Shown here piece by piece: positions 26,140-35,190 of a stretch of DNA of 64,000 bases (positions are counted from its first letter, which is position 1; the number at the start of each line of letters is the position of its first letter). Both the position numbers and the translations under genes were made by a program. The DNA is from HXMU1420-13 sp965249965. GTDB lineage: Bacteria; Bacteroidota; Rhodothermia; Balneolales; Balneolaceae. The notes under the pieces are model-generated. The model worked only from the letters and a program-made list of their open reading frames with translations, was not told where the DNA came from and did not search any database. The stretch spans positions 1,674,001-1,738,000 of the forward strand of contig OZ252262.1 in the NCBI GenBank assembly GCA_965249965.1, read 5' to 3'.

Positions 26140-27786
26140 ATGCATCTAAGAATTTTGGTTATTCTCATTATTTGCCTGGCAAGTACAACTGGTTCAGCTC
26201 AATTTTTCGAAGTCCAAACAGAATTTACCCGACATGATACCTTAAGAGGAACTATTACGCCTGAACGCGCCTGGTGGGATGTGACGTATTATCACTTAGA
26301 TGTATCAGTAAATCTTGAAGATTCTACAATAAGTGGAACAAATTTGATTCAATTTAGAGTGGACTCTTTAACTACATCGCTAATGCAGATAGATTTGCAA
26401 GAACCAATGAAAATTACATCTGCAATTCAGAACGGAATAGAGCTGTCCTTCCAAAGAGATAGCAATGTTTATTATATTGAAACTCATCCAGTAACAGAAC
26501 TTGGTTCTATAGAAGAATTGATCATTTATTTTGATGGCGAACCTAGGAAAGCGGAAAATGCACCCTGGGATGGAGGCTTTGTCTGGACTCGAGATTCTAA
26601 TGGATCACCGTTTATTGCAAATGCAAATCAAGGAATTGGGGCAAGTGTTTGGTGGCCGAATAAAGATCACGCTTATGACGAACCAGATAGCATGCTGATT
26701 AGTGTGACTATTCCTGAACATCTAACCAATGTGTCGAATGGTCGATTAAGGGAGGTTTCTGAGAATAATGATGGCACTAAAACCTGGCAGTGGTTTGTAT
26801 CGAATCCGATTAATAATTATGGAGTGAATGTTAACATCGGCGATTATGTGAATTTTAAAGGAATATTCGAAGGTGAGTCGGGTGAATTAGACGCCGATTA
26901 TTGGGTTCTCCGCGAGAATCACGAAAAAGCAATCCAACAATTTGCTGATGCTACCCGAACTTTAGAAGCTTTTGAATACTGGTTCGGTCCATATCCATTT
27001 TATGAAGACAGCTACAAACTAGTTGAAGTCCCGTATTTGGGGATGGAGCATCAGAGTTCTGTGACTTACGGAAATGGGTATGAAAACGGCTATCGAGGTC
27101 GCGATTTAAGTGGTTCTGGATGGGGGCTAAAATTTGATTTCATCATCGTGCACGAAACAGGTCACGAGTGGTTTGCCAACAACATTACCTATAAAGATGT
27201 TGCAGATATGTGGATTCATGAAAGCTTTACTCATTATTCAGAATATTTGTTTTTAGAATATCACTTTGGAGAGCAAGCAGCAGACGAGTACGCTCGCGGA
27301 GTACGGTTCAATATTAATAATGATCGACCCATTATTGGAGTTTATGACGTGCATTACGAAGGTTCCTCCGATATGTATTATAAAGGTGGGAATATGCTGC
27401 ATACTTTGCGTCAGATATTTGATAACGACGGTTTATGGCGTACAACACTACGCGGCTTAAATCACGATTTCCGACATCAAACCGTTACTTCGGCTCAGAT
27501 TGAAAACTATCTCAGTGATGCCTATGGGGAGGATTTAACTCCATTTTTTGATCAATATCTTCGCGATATCAGAATTCCTGTACTGGAATATGGGTTCCGT
27601 GATGGTTTCTTATCCTACAGATGGAGAAATGTTGTTTCTGGATTTGATATACCTGTAAAAGTTTTTCTGGATGAACAGGAAATGTGGTTGAAACCTACTT
27701 TGGAATGGCAAGCTATAGAGAGTTTCTCGAGCGATCTGAAAATCCAACCTGACTTTTATATTAGCAGCCATCGCCTACTTGAATAG
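26140..27786 (+). CDS. M1-family aminopeptidase-like metalloprotease, secreted
   Basis: About 548 residues from ATG 26140, which gives a clean signal peptide (ILVILIICLASTTGSAQ); an upstream TTG at 26128 would overlap the DUF420 gene. The zinc site HETGHEW with the distal Glu in WIHESF (about residues 337-358) is intact. The exopeptidase motif GAMEN is replaced by GMEHQ (about 302), as in many Bacteroidota M1 enzymes. It lacks the C-terminal ERAP-like domain of classical M1 proteins, so it is a short form. Likely periplasmic peptide degradation. Confidence 0.87.
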   Translation: MHLRILVILIICLASTTGSAQFFEVQTEFTRHDTLRGTITPERAWWDVTYYHLDVSVNLEDSTISGTNLIQFRVDSLTTSLMQIDLQEPMKITSAIQNGIELSFQRDSNVYYIETHPVTELGSIEELIIYFDGEPRKAENAPWDGGFVWTRDSNGSPFIANANQGIGASVWWPNKDHAYDEPDSMLISVTIPEHLTNVSNGRLREVSENNDGTKTWQWFVSNPINNYGVNVNIGDYVNFKGIFEGESGELDADYWVLRENHEKAIQQFADATRTLEAFEYWFGPYPFYEDSYKLVEVPYLGMEHQSSVTYGNGYENGYRGRDLSGSGWGLKFDFIIVHETGHEWFANNITYKDVADMWIHESFTHYSEYLFLEYHFGEQAADEYARGVRFNINNDRPIIGVYDVHYEGSSDMYYKGGNMLHTLRQIFDNDGLWRTTLRGLNHDFRHQTVTSAQIENYLSDAYGEDLTPFFDQYLRDIRIPVLEYGFRDGFLSYRWRNVVSGFDIPVKVFLDEQEMWLKPTLEWQAIESFSSDLKIQPDFYISSHRLLE

Positions 27787-27889
27787 TTTGTCTATTCAAC
27801 ATTTTTGGTTCTCAAGATTCTTTTCGCTACACTGATAAATCATCTGCATTGGTTATCCATGTGCCAATTATCATTTTAAATGGAGTCAC

Positions 27890-28660
27890 ATGAAAAAATT
27901 GTCACGTCGTCAGATAATATTAGGTCTTGGAGCTGCAGGTACTGGTTCATTATTAGCACCTTTTATCTCCTTAAAAGGAAAATCAGCTACAATTTCCCCT
28001 TCGAAGTTGCCAATATGTATTGTTTATCCAGAGCAGACAGAAGGGCCCTTTTATTTTGCAGCAAATCTCATCAGAAAAGATATCACGGAAGGCCGACCGG
28101 GAACACATCTTGATTTAAAATTGAGAATTGTAGATGCGGATAGCTGTACTCCTATTCAAGATGCAATTGTTGACATCTGGAGTTGTGATGCAGCAGGTGA
28201 ATATTCGGGATATGAAACAGTTTATACTCCAGAAGGTGAATTTAAGGAGCAAAAAGGTCTTCCTAAAGATCAGCAAAAACATGCTAACGACAATAGACCA
28301 CAATTTCATGAGGAGCCAAATAACGAAAAGAAATTTATGAGAGGGGCGCAGGTTACAAATGCCAATGGAGAGGTTGAGTTTTTAACGATATATCCTGGCT
28401 GGTATCCCGATCGTGCTCCGCATATTCACATCAAAGTATATGTAAATGACTCAGAAGTTTTTACAAGCCAAATGTACTTTAAGGAAGAAAATACTGATCG
28501 AATTTATCAACAAGAAGTATACTCTCAAAAGAAAGGGAATCGTCTAAGAAATAACGAGGATGATATCTTTTCAAATATAGATAACAATCCTTTTGTGGAT
28601 ATTACTGAAGCAGAAAATGGGGTAATCGGAACTTGTACTTTCGGTGTACATAACGGTTAA
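27890..28660 (+). CDS. TAT-exported intradiol ring-cleavage dioxygenase-like protein
   Basis: A 256-residue protein with a twin-arginine signal (LSRRQIILGLGAAGTGS, residues 4-20) and an intradiol dioxygenase domain. The four iron ligands are visible: Tyr in EYSGYETVY, Tyr in YPGWYPDR, and both His in APHIHIKVY; the QTEGPFYF opening is also typical. Cytoplasmic relatives split catechol or protocatechuate; exported forms are widespread in soil and marine bacteria with unclear substrates. No other aromatic-degradation gene is near. Preceded by 103 bases without a gene. Confidence 0.85.
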   Translation: MKKLSRRQIILGLGAAGTGSLLAPFISLKGKSATISPSKLPICIVYPEQTEGPFYFAANLIRKDITEGRPGTHLDLKLRIVDADSCTPIQDAIVDIWSCDAAGEYSGYETVYTPEGEFKEQKGLPKDQQKHANDNRPQFHEEPNNEKKFMRGAQVTNANGEVEFLTIYPGWYPDRAPHIHIKVYVNDSEVFTSQMYFKEENTDRIYQQEVYSQKKGNRLRNNEDDIFSNIDNNPFVDITEAENGVIGTCTFGVHNG

Positions 28661-28686
28661 GATCCAAGTTGCTCATACTTTTTAAA

Positions 28687-29409
28687 TCAAACTAAATTGT
28701 GAAACACACGCTGGACATCCTCATCCTGTTCCAGTTTGTCTATGATTGACATCACTTCCTCAGCTTTTTCTTCGTCTAAGCTGACAGTTGAATTTGGGAT
28801 CCAGTCGGTTTCTGCGCTCAATGGTTCTATTCCTTTTTCTTCTAGAGCATGCTGCATATTCCCAAACTCCTGGAATTCACATCGAATCACCAAAATGCGA
28901 TTACCTTCATCGTCCTCCGATTCACCCATTTCAGAAAGACCATAATCAATAAGCTCTAGTTCAAGTTCTTCCTCGTCAAATTCGCCAGGTTTAATTTTGA
29001 ATGACCCAACCTGAGTAAACTGAAAAGCCACACTACCTGCGTTTCCAAGATTACCACCATTTTTGTTGAAGATTGGTCGCACATTTCCAACAGTTCGAGT
29101 GTTATTGTCGGTTGCAGTTTCTACCAATACTGCAACACCATGGGGAGCATAACCTTCAAAAAGTACTTCCTCATAATTGGTCGAATCTTTTCCCATTGAA
29201 CGTTTAATGGCACGTTCGATGAGGTCTTTAGGCATGTTAACGCCTTTACCATTCTGGATAGCCCGCCGAAGAGTCGGGTTTGTATCAGGATCAGGTCCGC
29301 CCGCTTTTACTGCAATCTCTATTTCTTTACCGATGCGAGAAAATTGCTTTGCAATGCGATTCCAACGTGCAAATTTGGCGGCTTTTCGTACTTCAAATAT
29401 TCTACCCAT
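28687..29409 (-). CDS. YebC/PmpR family protein
   Basis: A 240-residue protein with the YebC signature: FARWNRIAKQFSRIGKEIEIAVKAGGPDPDTNPTL near the N-terminus, NGKGVNMPKDLIERAIKRS, and YEGYAPHGVAVLVETATDNNTRT. Family members have been described as transcriptional regulators and more recently as ribosome-associated factors easing translation of proline-rich stretches. Normal length and no odd features. The N-terminus opens with MGRIFEVRKAAKFARW, typical of a Bacteroidota-like subgroup. Convergent with the dioxygenase gene, with 26 bases between. Confidence 0.93.
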   Translation of the reverse strand: MGRIFEVRKAAKFARWNRIAKQFSRIGKEIEIAVKAGGPDPDTNPTLRRAIQNGKGVNMPKDLIERAIKRSMGKDSTNYEEVLFEGYAPHGVAVLVETATDNNTRTVGNVRPIFNKNGGNLGNAGSVAFQFTQVGSFKIKPGEFDEEELELELIDYGLSEMGESEDDEGNRILVIRCEFQEFGNMQHALEEKGIEPLSAETDWIPNSTVSLDEEKAEEVMSIIDKLEQDEDVQRVFHNLV

Positions 29410-29488
29410 GCATATTCCTGATCTATTAACTATATAGTGGATTAAGCAAGGAAATTACACGAATCTTACCTTTAATGGGAATATGAAT

Positions 29489-30394
29489 TTAATCCTCAAA
29501 AAGTGGCGAACTCAAATATCGATCTCCACGATCACAAACAATGAAGACAATAATTCCAACTTCAATTTCTGACGCAATTTCTGACGCAATTTCTGACGCA
29601 ATTTGTAAAGCAGCTGTCATGGCTCCACCGGTAGACATTCCCGCAAGGATCCCTTCCTCTGATGCAAGTCTACGTGTCATTTGGGTGGCCTGATCTGCGC
29701 TTACATCAATAATCCGGTCAACACGATTAGGCTCATAGATTTTTGGGAGAAACTCAGGGGACCATCTTCGAATTCCGGGAATTCGTGATCCATCTGTAGG
29801 TTGAGTTCCAACAATTTGAACTGCTGGATTTTGCTCCTTTAAATATCGGGAAACTCCCATAATTGTACCGGTTGTCCCCATTGCAGAAACAAAATGTGTG
29901 ATTTTTCCCTCTGTATCTTTCCAGATTTCCGGACCGGTAGTTTTATAGTGCATTTTGTAATTATCAGGATTAGCAAACTGGTTCAGGATATGGTAATCAC
30001 CAGATGATGCCATTTCTTCTGCTAATTCACGCGAGTATTCAATGGTTTTTGCGGCTGGAGTGAGAATTACATCCGCGCCATAGGCTTTCATGGTTTTAAC
30101 TCGTTCCGGCGTGGCACCATCAGGCATGATCAAAGTCATACCGATGCCCAATTTACTAGCTACCATTGCGAGAGCAATTCCGGTATTACCAGATGTTGCC
30201 TCGATAAGTTTATCTCCAATTTCTATTTCGTTTCGATCCAATGCACTTTGAATCATATTGAAAGCAGCTCGATCTTTTACTGATCCACCAGGATTTTGGC
30301 CTTCTAATTTCCCGTAGATCTTAACCGATTTATTCGGATTTAAATGCTCGATTTCAACAAGCGGAGTGTTACCAATTAATTCTTGCAGGTTCAT
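29489..30394 (-). CDS. cysM: Cysteine synthase B (CysM), with tandem-repeat insertion
   Basis: A 301-residue PLP enzyme converting O-acetylserine and sulfide (or thiosulfate) to cysteine. PLP lysine K40 lies in NPGGSVKDRAAF, with TSGNTG at about 67-72 and GTTGTIMGVSRYL binding the cofactor phosphate. Near the C-terminus the helix ALQIASEIASEIASEIEVG contains four-residue ASEI repeats from a 12-bp tandem DNA repeat (29563-29604); homologues have about eight fewer residues there. The ending IVFIVCDRGDRYLSSPLF is normal, so the frame is kept. Overlaps cysE by 4 bases, forming a two-gene cysteine operon. Confidence 0.93.
   Translation of the reverse strand: MNLQELIGNTPLVEIEHLNPNKSVKIYGKLEGQNPGGSVKDRAAFNMIQSALDRNEIEIGDKLIEATSGNTGIALAMVASKLGIGMTLIMPDGATPERVKTMKAYGADVILTPAAKTIEYSRELAEEMASSGDYHILNQFANPDNYKMHYKTTGPEIWKDTEGKITHFVSAMGTTGTIMGVSRYLKEQNPAVQIVGTQPTDGSRIPGIRRWSPEFLPKIYEPNRVDRIIDVSADQATQMTRRLASEEGILAGMSTGGAMTAALQIASEIASEIASEIEVGIIVFIVCDRGDRYLSSPLFED
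29563..29604. repeat. 12-bp tandem repeat inside cysM
   Basis: CAATTTCTGACG is present three times in a row (29563-29598), followed by a partial copy CAATTT. In the coding strand each unit gives Ala-Ser-Glu-Ile. Because the unit is a multiple of three, copy-number changes by slippage would lengthen or shorten a helix without shifting the frame. Confidence 0.9.
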
Positions 30395-31227
30395 GCTTCT
30401 GTCTTGATAATATTAGTTTCGAAGGCCATTTCACCTTCGGTCATCACTTTGGTTGAATAATGTACTCTTGAATTTGCGGGGATGCTTTTGGTTAACCAAA
30501 CATTTCCACCAATCACACTGTTGTTCCCAATTACGGTGTTACCGCCCAGTATTGTAGCACCGGAGTAAATCACTACCCGATCTTCGATAGTTGGATGTCG
30601 TTTTTTCTTGGCATCCTCTTTTTTTACACTTAAAGCGCCAAGTGTGACTCCCTGGTAGATTTTTACATGATTTCCAATCACCGTGGTTTCACCTATCACT
30701 ATCCCGGTCCCATGATCAATACAAAAATGAGATCCGATTTTAGCACCTGGGTGAATATCAATTCCTGTCACGTTATGAGCATATTCGGTGATCATTCTTG
30801 GTAAGATAAGCACACCACTTTTAACCAATTGATGTGCTAATCGATAAGCAGCAATGGCAAAGAATCCAGGGTAAGATCGAATCACTTCATCGCGACTTAC
30901 TGCTGCCGGATCACCTTCAAACATGGCAGTAACATCTTGCTGAAGTTGCTCATAGATTTCGGGAAGGGAATCAAAAAATTCTTTGGTTATCTCACCTGCA
31001 TCCAATGCAGTGTTTTTGGTCTGGATGTATAGCATCTCATCTAATTCTTCTCTCAAATTGAGAATATGAAGATTGAATTTTGATAGCGTGTCGTGAGATT
31101 GCGTTGAATAATTAGGGAATAGTGTTCCCAATAAATTCTGATAAAAACTCTTCACTTCCTCTCTGGAAGGACATTGCACACATTCTTTGTGTGAATGATA
31201 AAGTCTCTCTATAAATGTTTCATTCAT
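30391..31227 (-). CDS. cysE: Serine O-acetyltransferase (CysE/EpsC type)
   Basis: A 278-residue enzyme making O-acetylserine from serine and acetyl-CoA, the substrate of the CysM encoded next. An N-terminal helical domain of about 130 residues precedes the left-handed beta-helix; catalytic features GIDIHPGAKIGSHFCIDHGTGIVIGE and the His of the IDHG motif are clear. Length fits the long-N-terminus EpsC group. ATG start; upstream 170-base region contains a 13-bp inverted repeat. Confidence 0.92.
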   Translation of the reverse strand: MNETFIERLYHSHKECVQCPSREEVKSFYQNLLGTLFPNYSTQSHDTLSKFNLHILNLREELDEMLYIQTKNTALDAGEITKEFFDSLPEIYEQLQQDVTAMFEGDPAAVSRDEVIRSYPGFFAIAAYRLAHQLVKSGVLILPRMITEYAHNVTGIDIHPGAKIGSHFCIDHGTGIVIGETTVIGNHVKIYQGVTLGALSVKKEDAKKKRHPTIEDRVVIYSGATILGGNTVIGNNSVIGGNVWLTKSIPANSRVHYSTKVMTEGEMAFETNIIKTEA

Positions 31228-31279
31228 GAATATCTAACTGTTTGCCAGCTAAACAATTGTGATGAGGTTTGAGTTCGTT

Positions 31280-31398
31280 ATTTAGCTTTGAGTTTTGATC
31301 TATGTGAGGTGAGATTATATCATAAAACTTGTATTAAAGAACTATATGGATCTTGATATTTTTTAAGAATCCTTATTACTTAGATCTCAAAGCTAAAT
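31280..31398. repeat. 13-bp perfect inverted repeat spanning the cysE upstream region
   Basis: ATTTAGCTTTGAG (31280-31292) and its exact reverse complement CTCAAAGCTAAAT (31386-31398) lie 93 bases apart. ATCTA continues on both arms after a 5-base bulge on the left arm. The 119-base unit fills most of the space between the lactonase stop and the cysE start. A small non-autonomous element or a long-range RNA stem are both possible. No flanking duplication is obvious. Confidence 0.6.
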
Positions 31399-32564
31399 CA
31401 ATAAAAAGTAATGTTCACCGGAGTTGGTATTTCCAACGAATTGCCCGTAAATGTGAGCTCACCTGTTTCCTGGTTGATTGAAAAAATAGTAATCGAATCC
31501 GAATCTTGATTGGCGACAAACAGTAAATCGCCGGAGGGGGCAATGGCAAAATTTCTGGGAGTACTACCTTCTGTTGGTGTATGTCCGAGAGGGGTTAATT
31601 GTCCAGCTTCATCAATGGAAAAAGAAGCTATACTATTATGACCTCGATTTGAGGAGTACAAAAACTTACCATTAGGATGTACATGGATATCCGCGGTTGA
31701 ATTCCATTCATTGAACGAGGCAGGCAGAGATGTTAGGGTTTGAAATTCGGTTAGAGTTCCGCTATCCGGCTCATAGTTTAAAACAGAAACAGAATTATTT
31801 AATTCATTCATTACATACGCTATGTCTTTTGTTGGGTGGAAATCCATGTGTCGCGGTCCTGATCCCGGCGAACTTTCAAAAAACTCTTGTGTATTTTTGG
31901 ATACAGTTCCTTCCTCATGATTAATACGATAGCTCCATATTTTATCAGCACCAAGGTCCGGAATAAAAAGAAAATTATTGTCGGGACTAACTTTCGCCAT
32001 GTGAGAATGAGAAGATCCCTGATTGGGGTGGGGGCCTGATCCTTGGTGAGTTAATTGCTGGGCAATTTCTAAGCTTCCATCTTCATTTCTATGATACACC
32101 ATCACAACCCCACCATTGTAATTAGCTACAAAAACAAGCTTTCCGGTGGCATCAATACTTACATGGCACGGTGAAAAACCATTGGTTGGATAACGATCAA
32201 TAAATTCCGGATTACCTGATTTATCTAGTTTATAAGCATAAATAAACCCAAATCCATCTGCTTCTGAACCTATTTCACTTACTGCATACAAAGTACTTTT
32301 ATCAGGCGAAATAGCCAGAAACGAAGGATTAGTTAATGTGGTAAGTGAGGTTGATAAGGAAAGATCTGCATTAAAATAGTCTATATCAGCTTTGTAAATA
32401 CCAACTCCTTTTCCGTTTACCCAGCCCATATCAAAAGTATAGGTTCCTATGAATATTGAATTAGGTAATTGCATGAGATAAGGCCCATTTTGAGCGCTTT
32501 TCTGGCACCCGATTAAACTAACGAGGATAAGTATGAGTAAAGAAAGGAGGCTATTTTTAATCAA
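31398..32564 (-). CDS. Lactonase-family beta-propeller lipoprotein
   Basis: A 388-residue protein with a lipoprotein signal (LILVSLIGC, Cys at about 20) and a seven-bladed propeller of the 6-phosphogluconolactonase (YbhE/Pgl-like) family. Repeating blade motifs such as HPNGKFLYSSNRGHNSIASFSID and APSGDLLFVANQDSDSITIFSIN are visible. The secreted lipid-anchored location argues against a pentose phosphate role; it may be a periplasmic sugar lactonase or a binding protein. It ends right at the inverted repeat upstream of cysE and follows the dihaem cytochrome by 11 bases. Confidence 0.82.
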   Translation of the reverse strand: MIKNSLLSLLILILVSLIGCQKSAQNGPYLMQLPNSIFIGTYTFDMGWVNGKGVGIYKADIDYFNADLSLSTSLTTLTNPSFLAISPDKSTLYAVSEIGSEADGFGFIYAYKLDKSGNPEFIDRYPTNGFSPCHVSIDATGKLVFVANYNGGVVMVYHRNEDGSLEIAQQLTHQGSGPHPNQGSSHSHMAKVSPDNNFLFIPDLGADKIWSYRINHEEGTVSKNTQEFFESSPGSGPRHMDFHPTKDIAYVMNELNNSVSVLNYEPDSGTLTEFQTLTSLPASFNEWNSTADIHVHPNGKFLYSSNRGHNSIASFSIDEAGQLTPLGHTPTEGSTPRNFAIAPSGDLLFVANQDSDSITIFSINQETGELTFTGNSLEIPTPVNITFY

Positions 32565-32575
32565 TTTCAGAAGTT

Positions 32576-33565
32576 TTATTCATTTATGGCAACGAACCGA
32601 GTCATTGAATTATTCACTGGTTCTAAAGTGCTTAGATACGCATAAATAGCTTTTAAATCATCATCACTCATTTTGCTATACATTCTCCATGGCATAGATG
32701 TATTAAACTCACCGGGTTCAACAAGATCTGTATTCAATGGATTTTGAAAGTCTTCAAATCTTCTAAAAGCGGATAAAAAAGCTTCCTCGGTCCAGGCTCC
32801 TATACCTGTTTGCATGTCGGGAGTTATGTTAGCTGAGGTAACCAATCCACCAGGAACATGGAATTCCATACCGCCAGCAAAATTCATTCCCGGTAATCTT
32901 CCACCTCGTTCATCAACCGGAGTATGGCAATCCGCACAACTGCCAGCTGTTACTAAATACTTACCGTAAGCTACTGGATCACTGATATCAGGTTTTTCAC
33001 TAAATTCCGGAACCATGGGGATGGTATTGATGATGAAATTCATTGGAAAAGCCGATTTACTTTCAGGTACTTCGTGTGCAATTGGTTCGAGAGATCGGAT
33101 GTATACAATGATATCATAAATATCCTCGGGATCTAGCTGCGAGTAATTGGTGTATGGCATAATCGGGAACATCGAGTTTCCTTCATTATCTACGCCTGCA
33201 GTTATGGCTCGGAAAATTTCACCATCGCTCCAGCTACTCAAATTATACGGAGTTAAGTTTTTTGCATAATAATCGCCAGGGAAACCTTCTCGTAGTCCAA
33301 AGAGATTTCCGCCTTTTCCAATCGTAGTTTTATCAAGCGTATGCCCAAATTTGGCATAATTCCTATCCGAATGGCAATCGGTACAAACATACACATAATT
33401 TGCCAGATAGCGTCCATTTTCGAGCCTTTCAGGAGTATATTCTATGGTTAGTTCCGGAGCCTCAGCTACTCTTGGATACGTAAATGAGAAGTACACTAAA
33501 AAACCTGAGATTGCAACTATCGTAACAATTAATAATCCTGCGAATATTTTCATTAATGTATTCAT
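32576..33565 (-). CDS. Membrane-anchored dihaem cytochrome c
   Basis: A 329-residue protein with an N-terminal anchor helix (about 5-27) and two cytochrome c domains: CTDCH at 61-65 and CADCH at 210-214, each with a later Met (MFPIMPYTNYS and MPWRMYSKMS). This resembles the alcohol-dehydrogenase/gluconate-dehydrogenase cytochrome subunit family. Just upstream of the lactonase lipoprotein, it may accept electrons from a periplasmic sugar dehydrogenase, but no such dehydrogenase is in view. Divergent from the membrane protein at 33.7 kb. Confidence 0.85.
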   Translation of the reverse strand: MNTLMKIFAGLLIVTIVAISGFLVYFSFTYPRVAEAPELTIEYTPERLENGRYLANYVYVCTDCHSDRNYAKFGHTLDKTTIGKGGNLFGLREGFPGDYYAKNLTPYNLSSWSDGEIFRAITAGVDNEGNSMFPIMPYTNYSQLDPEDIYDIIVYIRSLEPIAHEVPESKSAFPMNFIINTIPMVPEFSEKPDISDPVAYGKYLVTAGSCADCHTPVDERGGRLPGMNFAGGMEFHVPGGLVTSANITPDMQTGIGAWTEEAFLSAFRRFEDFQNPLNTDLVEPGEFNTSMPWRMYSKMSDDDLKAIYAYLSTLEPVNNSMTRFVAINE

Positions 33566-33716
33566 AACCCTTCAAATTTGATGTTCGAAATTTGTTAACC
33601 CTTTGCGATACAATAAAAAAGTGGTAAATGAGATCCAACTTTGCAAATAGAATTCACCATTGCCTTTTTTGGGATTTCACTGCACTTTCTTGCCAACTAT
33701 TCAATAGGGTATTGGT

Positions 33717-35084
33717 ATGAGTGAAGAACATTTTGAAAATGAGCGTCAAGGACAGGGTTGGCTGGATCGCGTAGCTGAACAAAGCTGGGAGCCTGAACTC
33801 CTGATTTCCGGTCTTGCCATATTTGCAACTTCTCAACTACCGGAGGTATTCGAGTCTGCACTCTATTACTATCAATATAATTTACAAACTACCGATGGGT
33901 TCATCGATCTTGGACTTCCATCAGTAATTATTGCCTCGAGTGTGACAGCGATAAAATTATTGAATTATGCCTTCATTCTACACTTTATAATCCGGGCGTT
34001 TTGGGTTGGTTTAATTGGATTAAATTCCGTTTTTCCGAAAGGAATTCAGTATAGCAAGCTGCAATACAGCGACATCTACAAGAAAGAGATGGAAAAACGT
34101 ATTGGCCATTCCGGGGATTTTCTCAAGGCTGCTGATCGACTTGCAAGCGTGATTTTTTCTGTAGCTTTTACTGTTGTGTTGCTCTTGTTTGCTATTGGGT
34201 TCATCTATTCCATTTTCTTTGTGTTGATGAACGTTTCAAAAGTCATATTGCCTGATCACATTTACGATATTTACTCAACTGTTTTTTACGCCATATTGAT
34301 CGTGTTTTTCTTGTCGGCAGCGATAGTAACAACTGTACTAAATTTAGAACGTTTTCGCTCGAACGAGAAAATTGCCACCTTCCATTTTAAACTAACGTGG
34401 TTTTTATCCATCGCCATATTTCCATTTGTGTTGAAACCCCTTCAATATCTAATGCTAAATTTTATGTCGAATATACCCATGAAGCGATACTATGCGTTTT
34501 CAGGCGCATTCTTTGTGTTGTTTATGGGGATGATGATGTCGAATGTGTTAAAGTACGGGGATGTAAATCTTTTAAATGCTCGTTCATTTTCTGCGGATTT
34601 TTCTGATGTGGGCGTGCTAAATCAGAACTATTACGAATCTAGTTTTGAAGATGATTTTATTCGAACGCCTATGATCGATGACCCCCTTCAAAAAGCAGGT
34701 TCATTTTTACCGGTGTTTGTGCCATATCCAAAATTACTCGACCTCAAACTCGAAGCTTTTTGCAATCTTGAAGAACCATCAGATACTTTATATCGCTTTG
34801 AGCGAAGACGAGAGAACAACCAGAACCGATTGAATTGCATAAATTCGTTTTTCAGTTTCTCGGCAAACGATTCCATACCCTTACAAGGTCAGTTACTATT
34901 TCATACACATCGATTAAATAATCAACAAGGTTTTGCAGGGAATTACTATATACCAGATTCTATAACGCAAGGAAAATATCTATTCAATATCAGGCAGGCT
35001 GTGGTGGATGAAAGCGATGCCCGAAGAGATTCCATTGGCCGAATGTTACCCTACGATGCTGATATTCCATTTTGGATTGAGTAA
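33717..35084 (+). CDS. Unknown multi-pass membrane protein
   Basis: A 455-residue protein I do not recognise. It starts with a charged cytoplasmic segment (SEEHFENERQGQGWLDRVAEQSWEPELLISGLA), has about six hydrophobic segments up to about residue 280 (for example TVVLLLFAIGFIYSIFFVLM and YAFSGAFFVLFMGMMMSNVL), then a soluble region of about 170 residues with two Cys (C-N-L-E-E and LNCINSFF). Similar hypothetical membrane proteins occur in marine Bacteroidota-like genomes. The 151-base divergent gap upstream should hold its promoter. Confidence 0.8.
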   Translation: MSEEHFENERQGQGWLDRVAEQSWEPELLISGLAIFATSQLPEVFESALYYYQYNLQTTDGFIDLGLPSVIIASSVTAIKLLNYAFILHFIIRAFWVGLIGLNSVFPKGIQYSKLQYSDIYKKEMEKRIGHSGDFLKAADRLASVIFSVAFTVVLLLFAIGFIYSIFFVLMNVSKVILPDHIYDIYSTVFYAILIVFFLSAAIVTTVLNLERFRSNEKIATFHFKLTWFLSIAIFPFVLKPLQYLMLNFMSNIPMKRYYAFSGAFFVLFMGMMMSNVLKYGDVNLLNARSFSADFSDVGVLNQNYYESSFEDDFIRTPMIDDPLQKAGSFLPVFVPYPKLLDLKLEAFCNLEEPSDTLYRFERRRENNQNRLNCINSFFSFSANDSIPLQGQLLFHTHRLNNQQGFAGNYYIPDSITQGKYLFNIRQAVVDESDARRDSIGRMLPYDADIPFWIE

Positions 35085-35190
35085 TTTTGGTTATCAAATT
35101 TATAATCTCTTATATAATCTTAGGTATATTATTGGAATTATAAATTTATTATATGTTTAGTAAATATAATCAGCTTGTTGTTTAATCCCA
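35085..35190 (+). promoter_or_regulatory. AT-rich leader of hybrid kinase gene
   Basis: This 106-base gap is over 75% A+T and holds two direct TATAATCT copies 13 bases apart and TATTATATG-type stretches; it must contain the kinase promoter. No clear ribosome binding site precedes the GTG start. The exact promoter is not resolvable. Confidence 0.35.
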
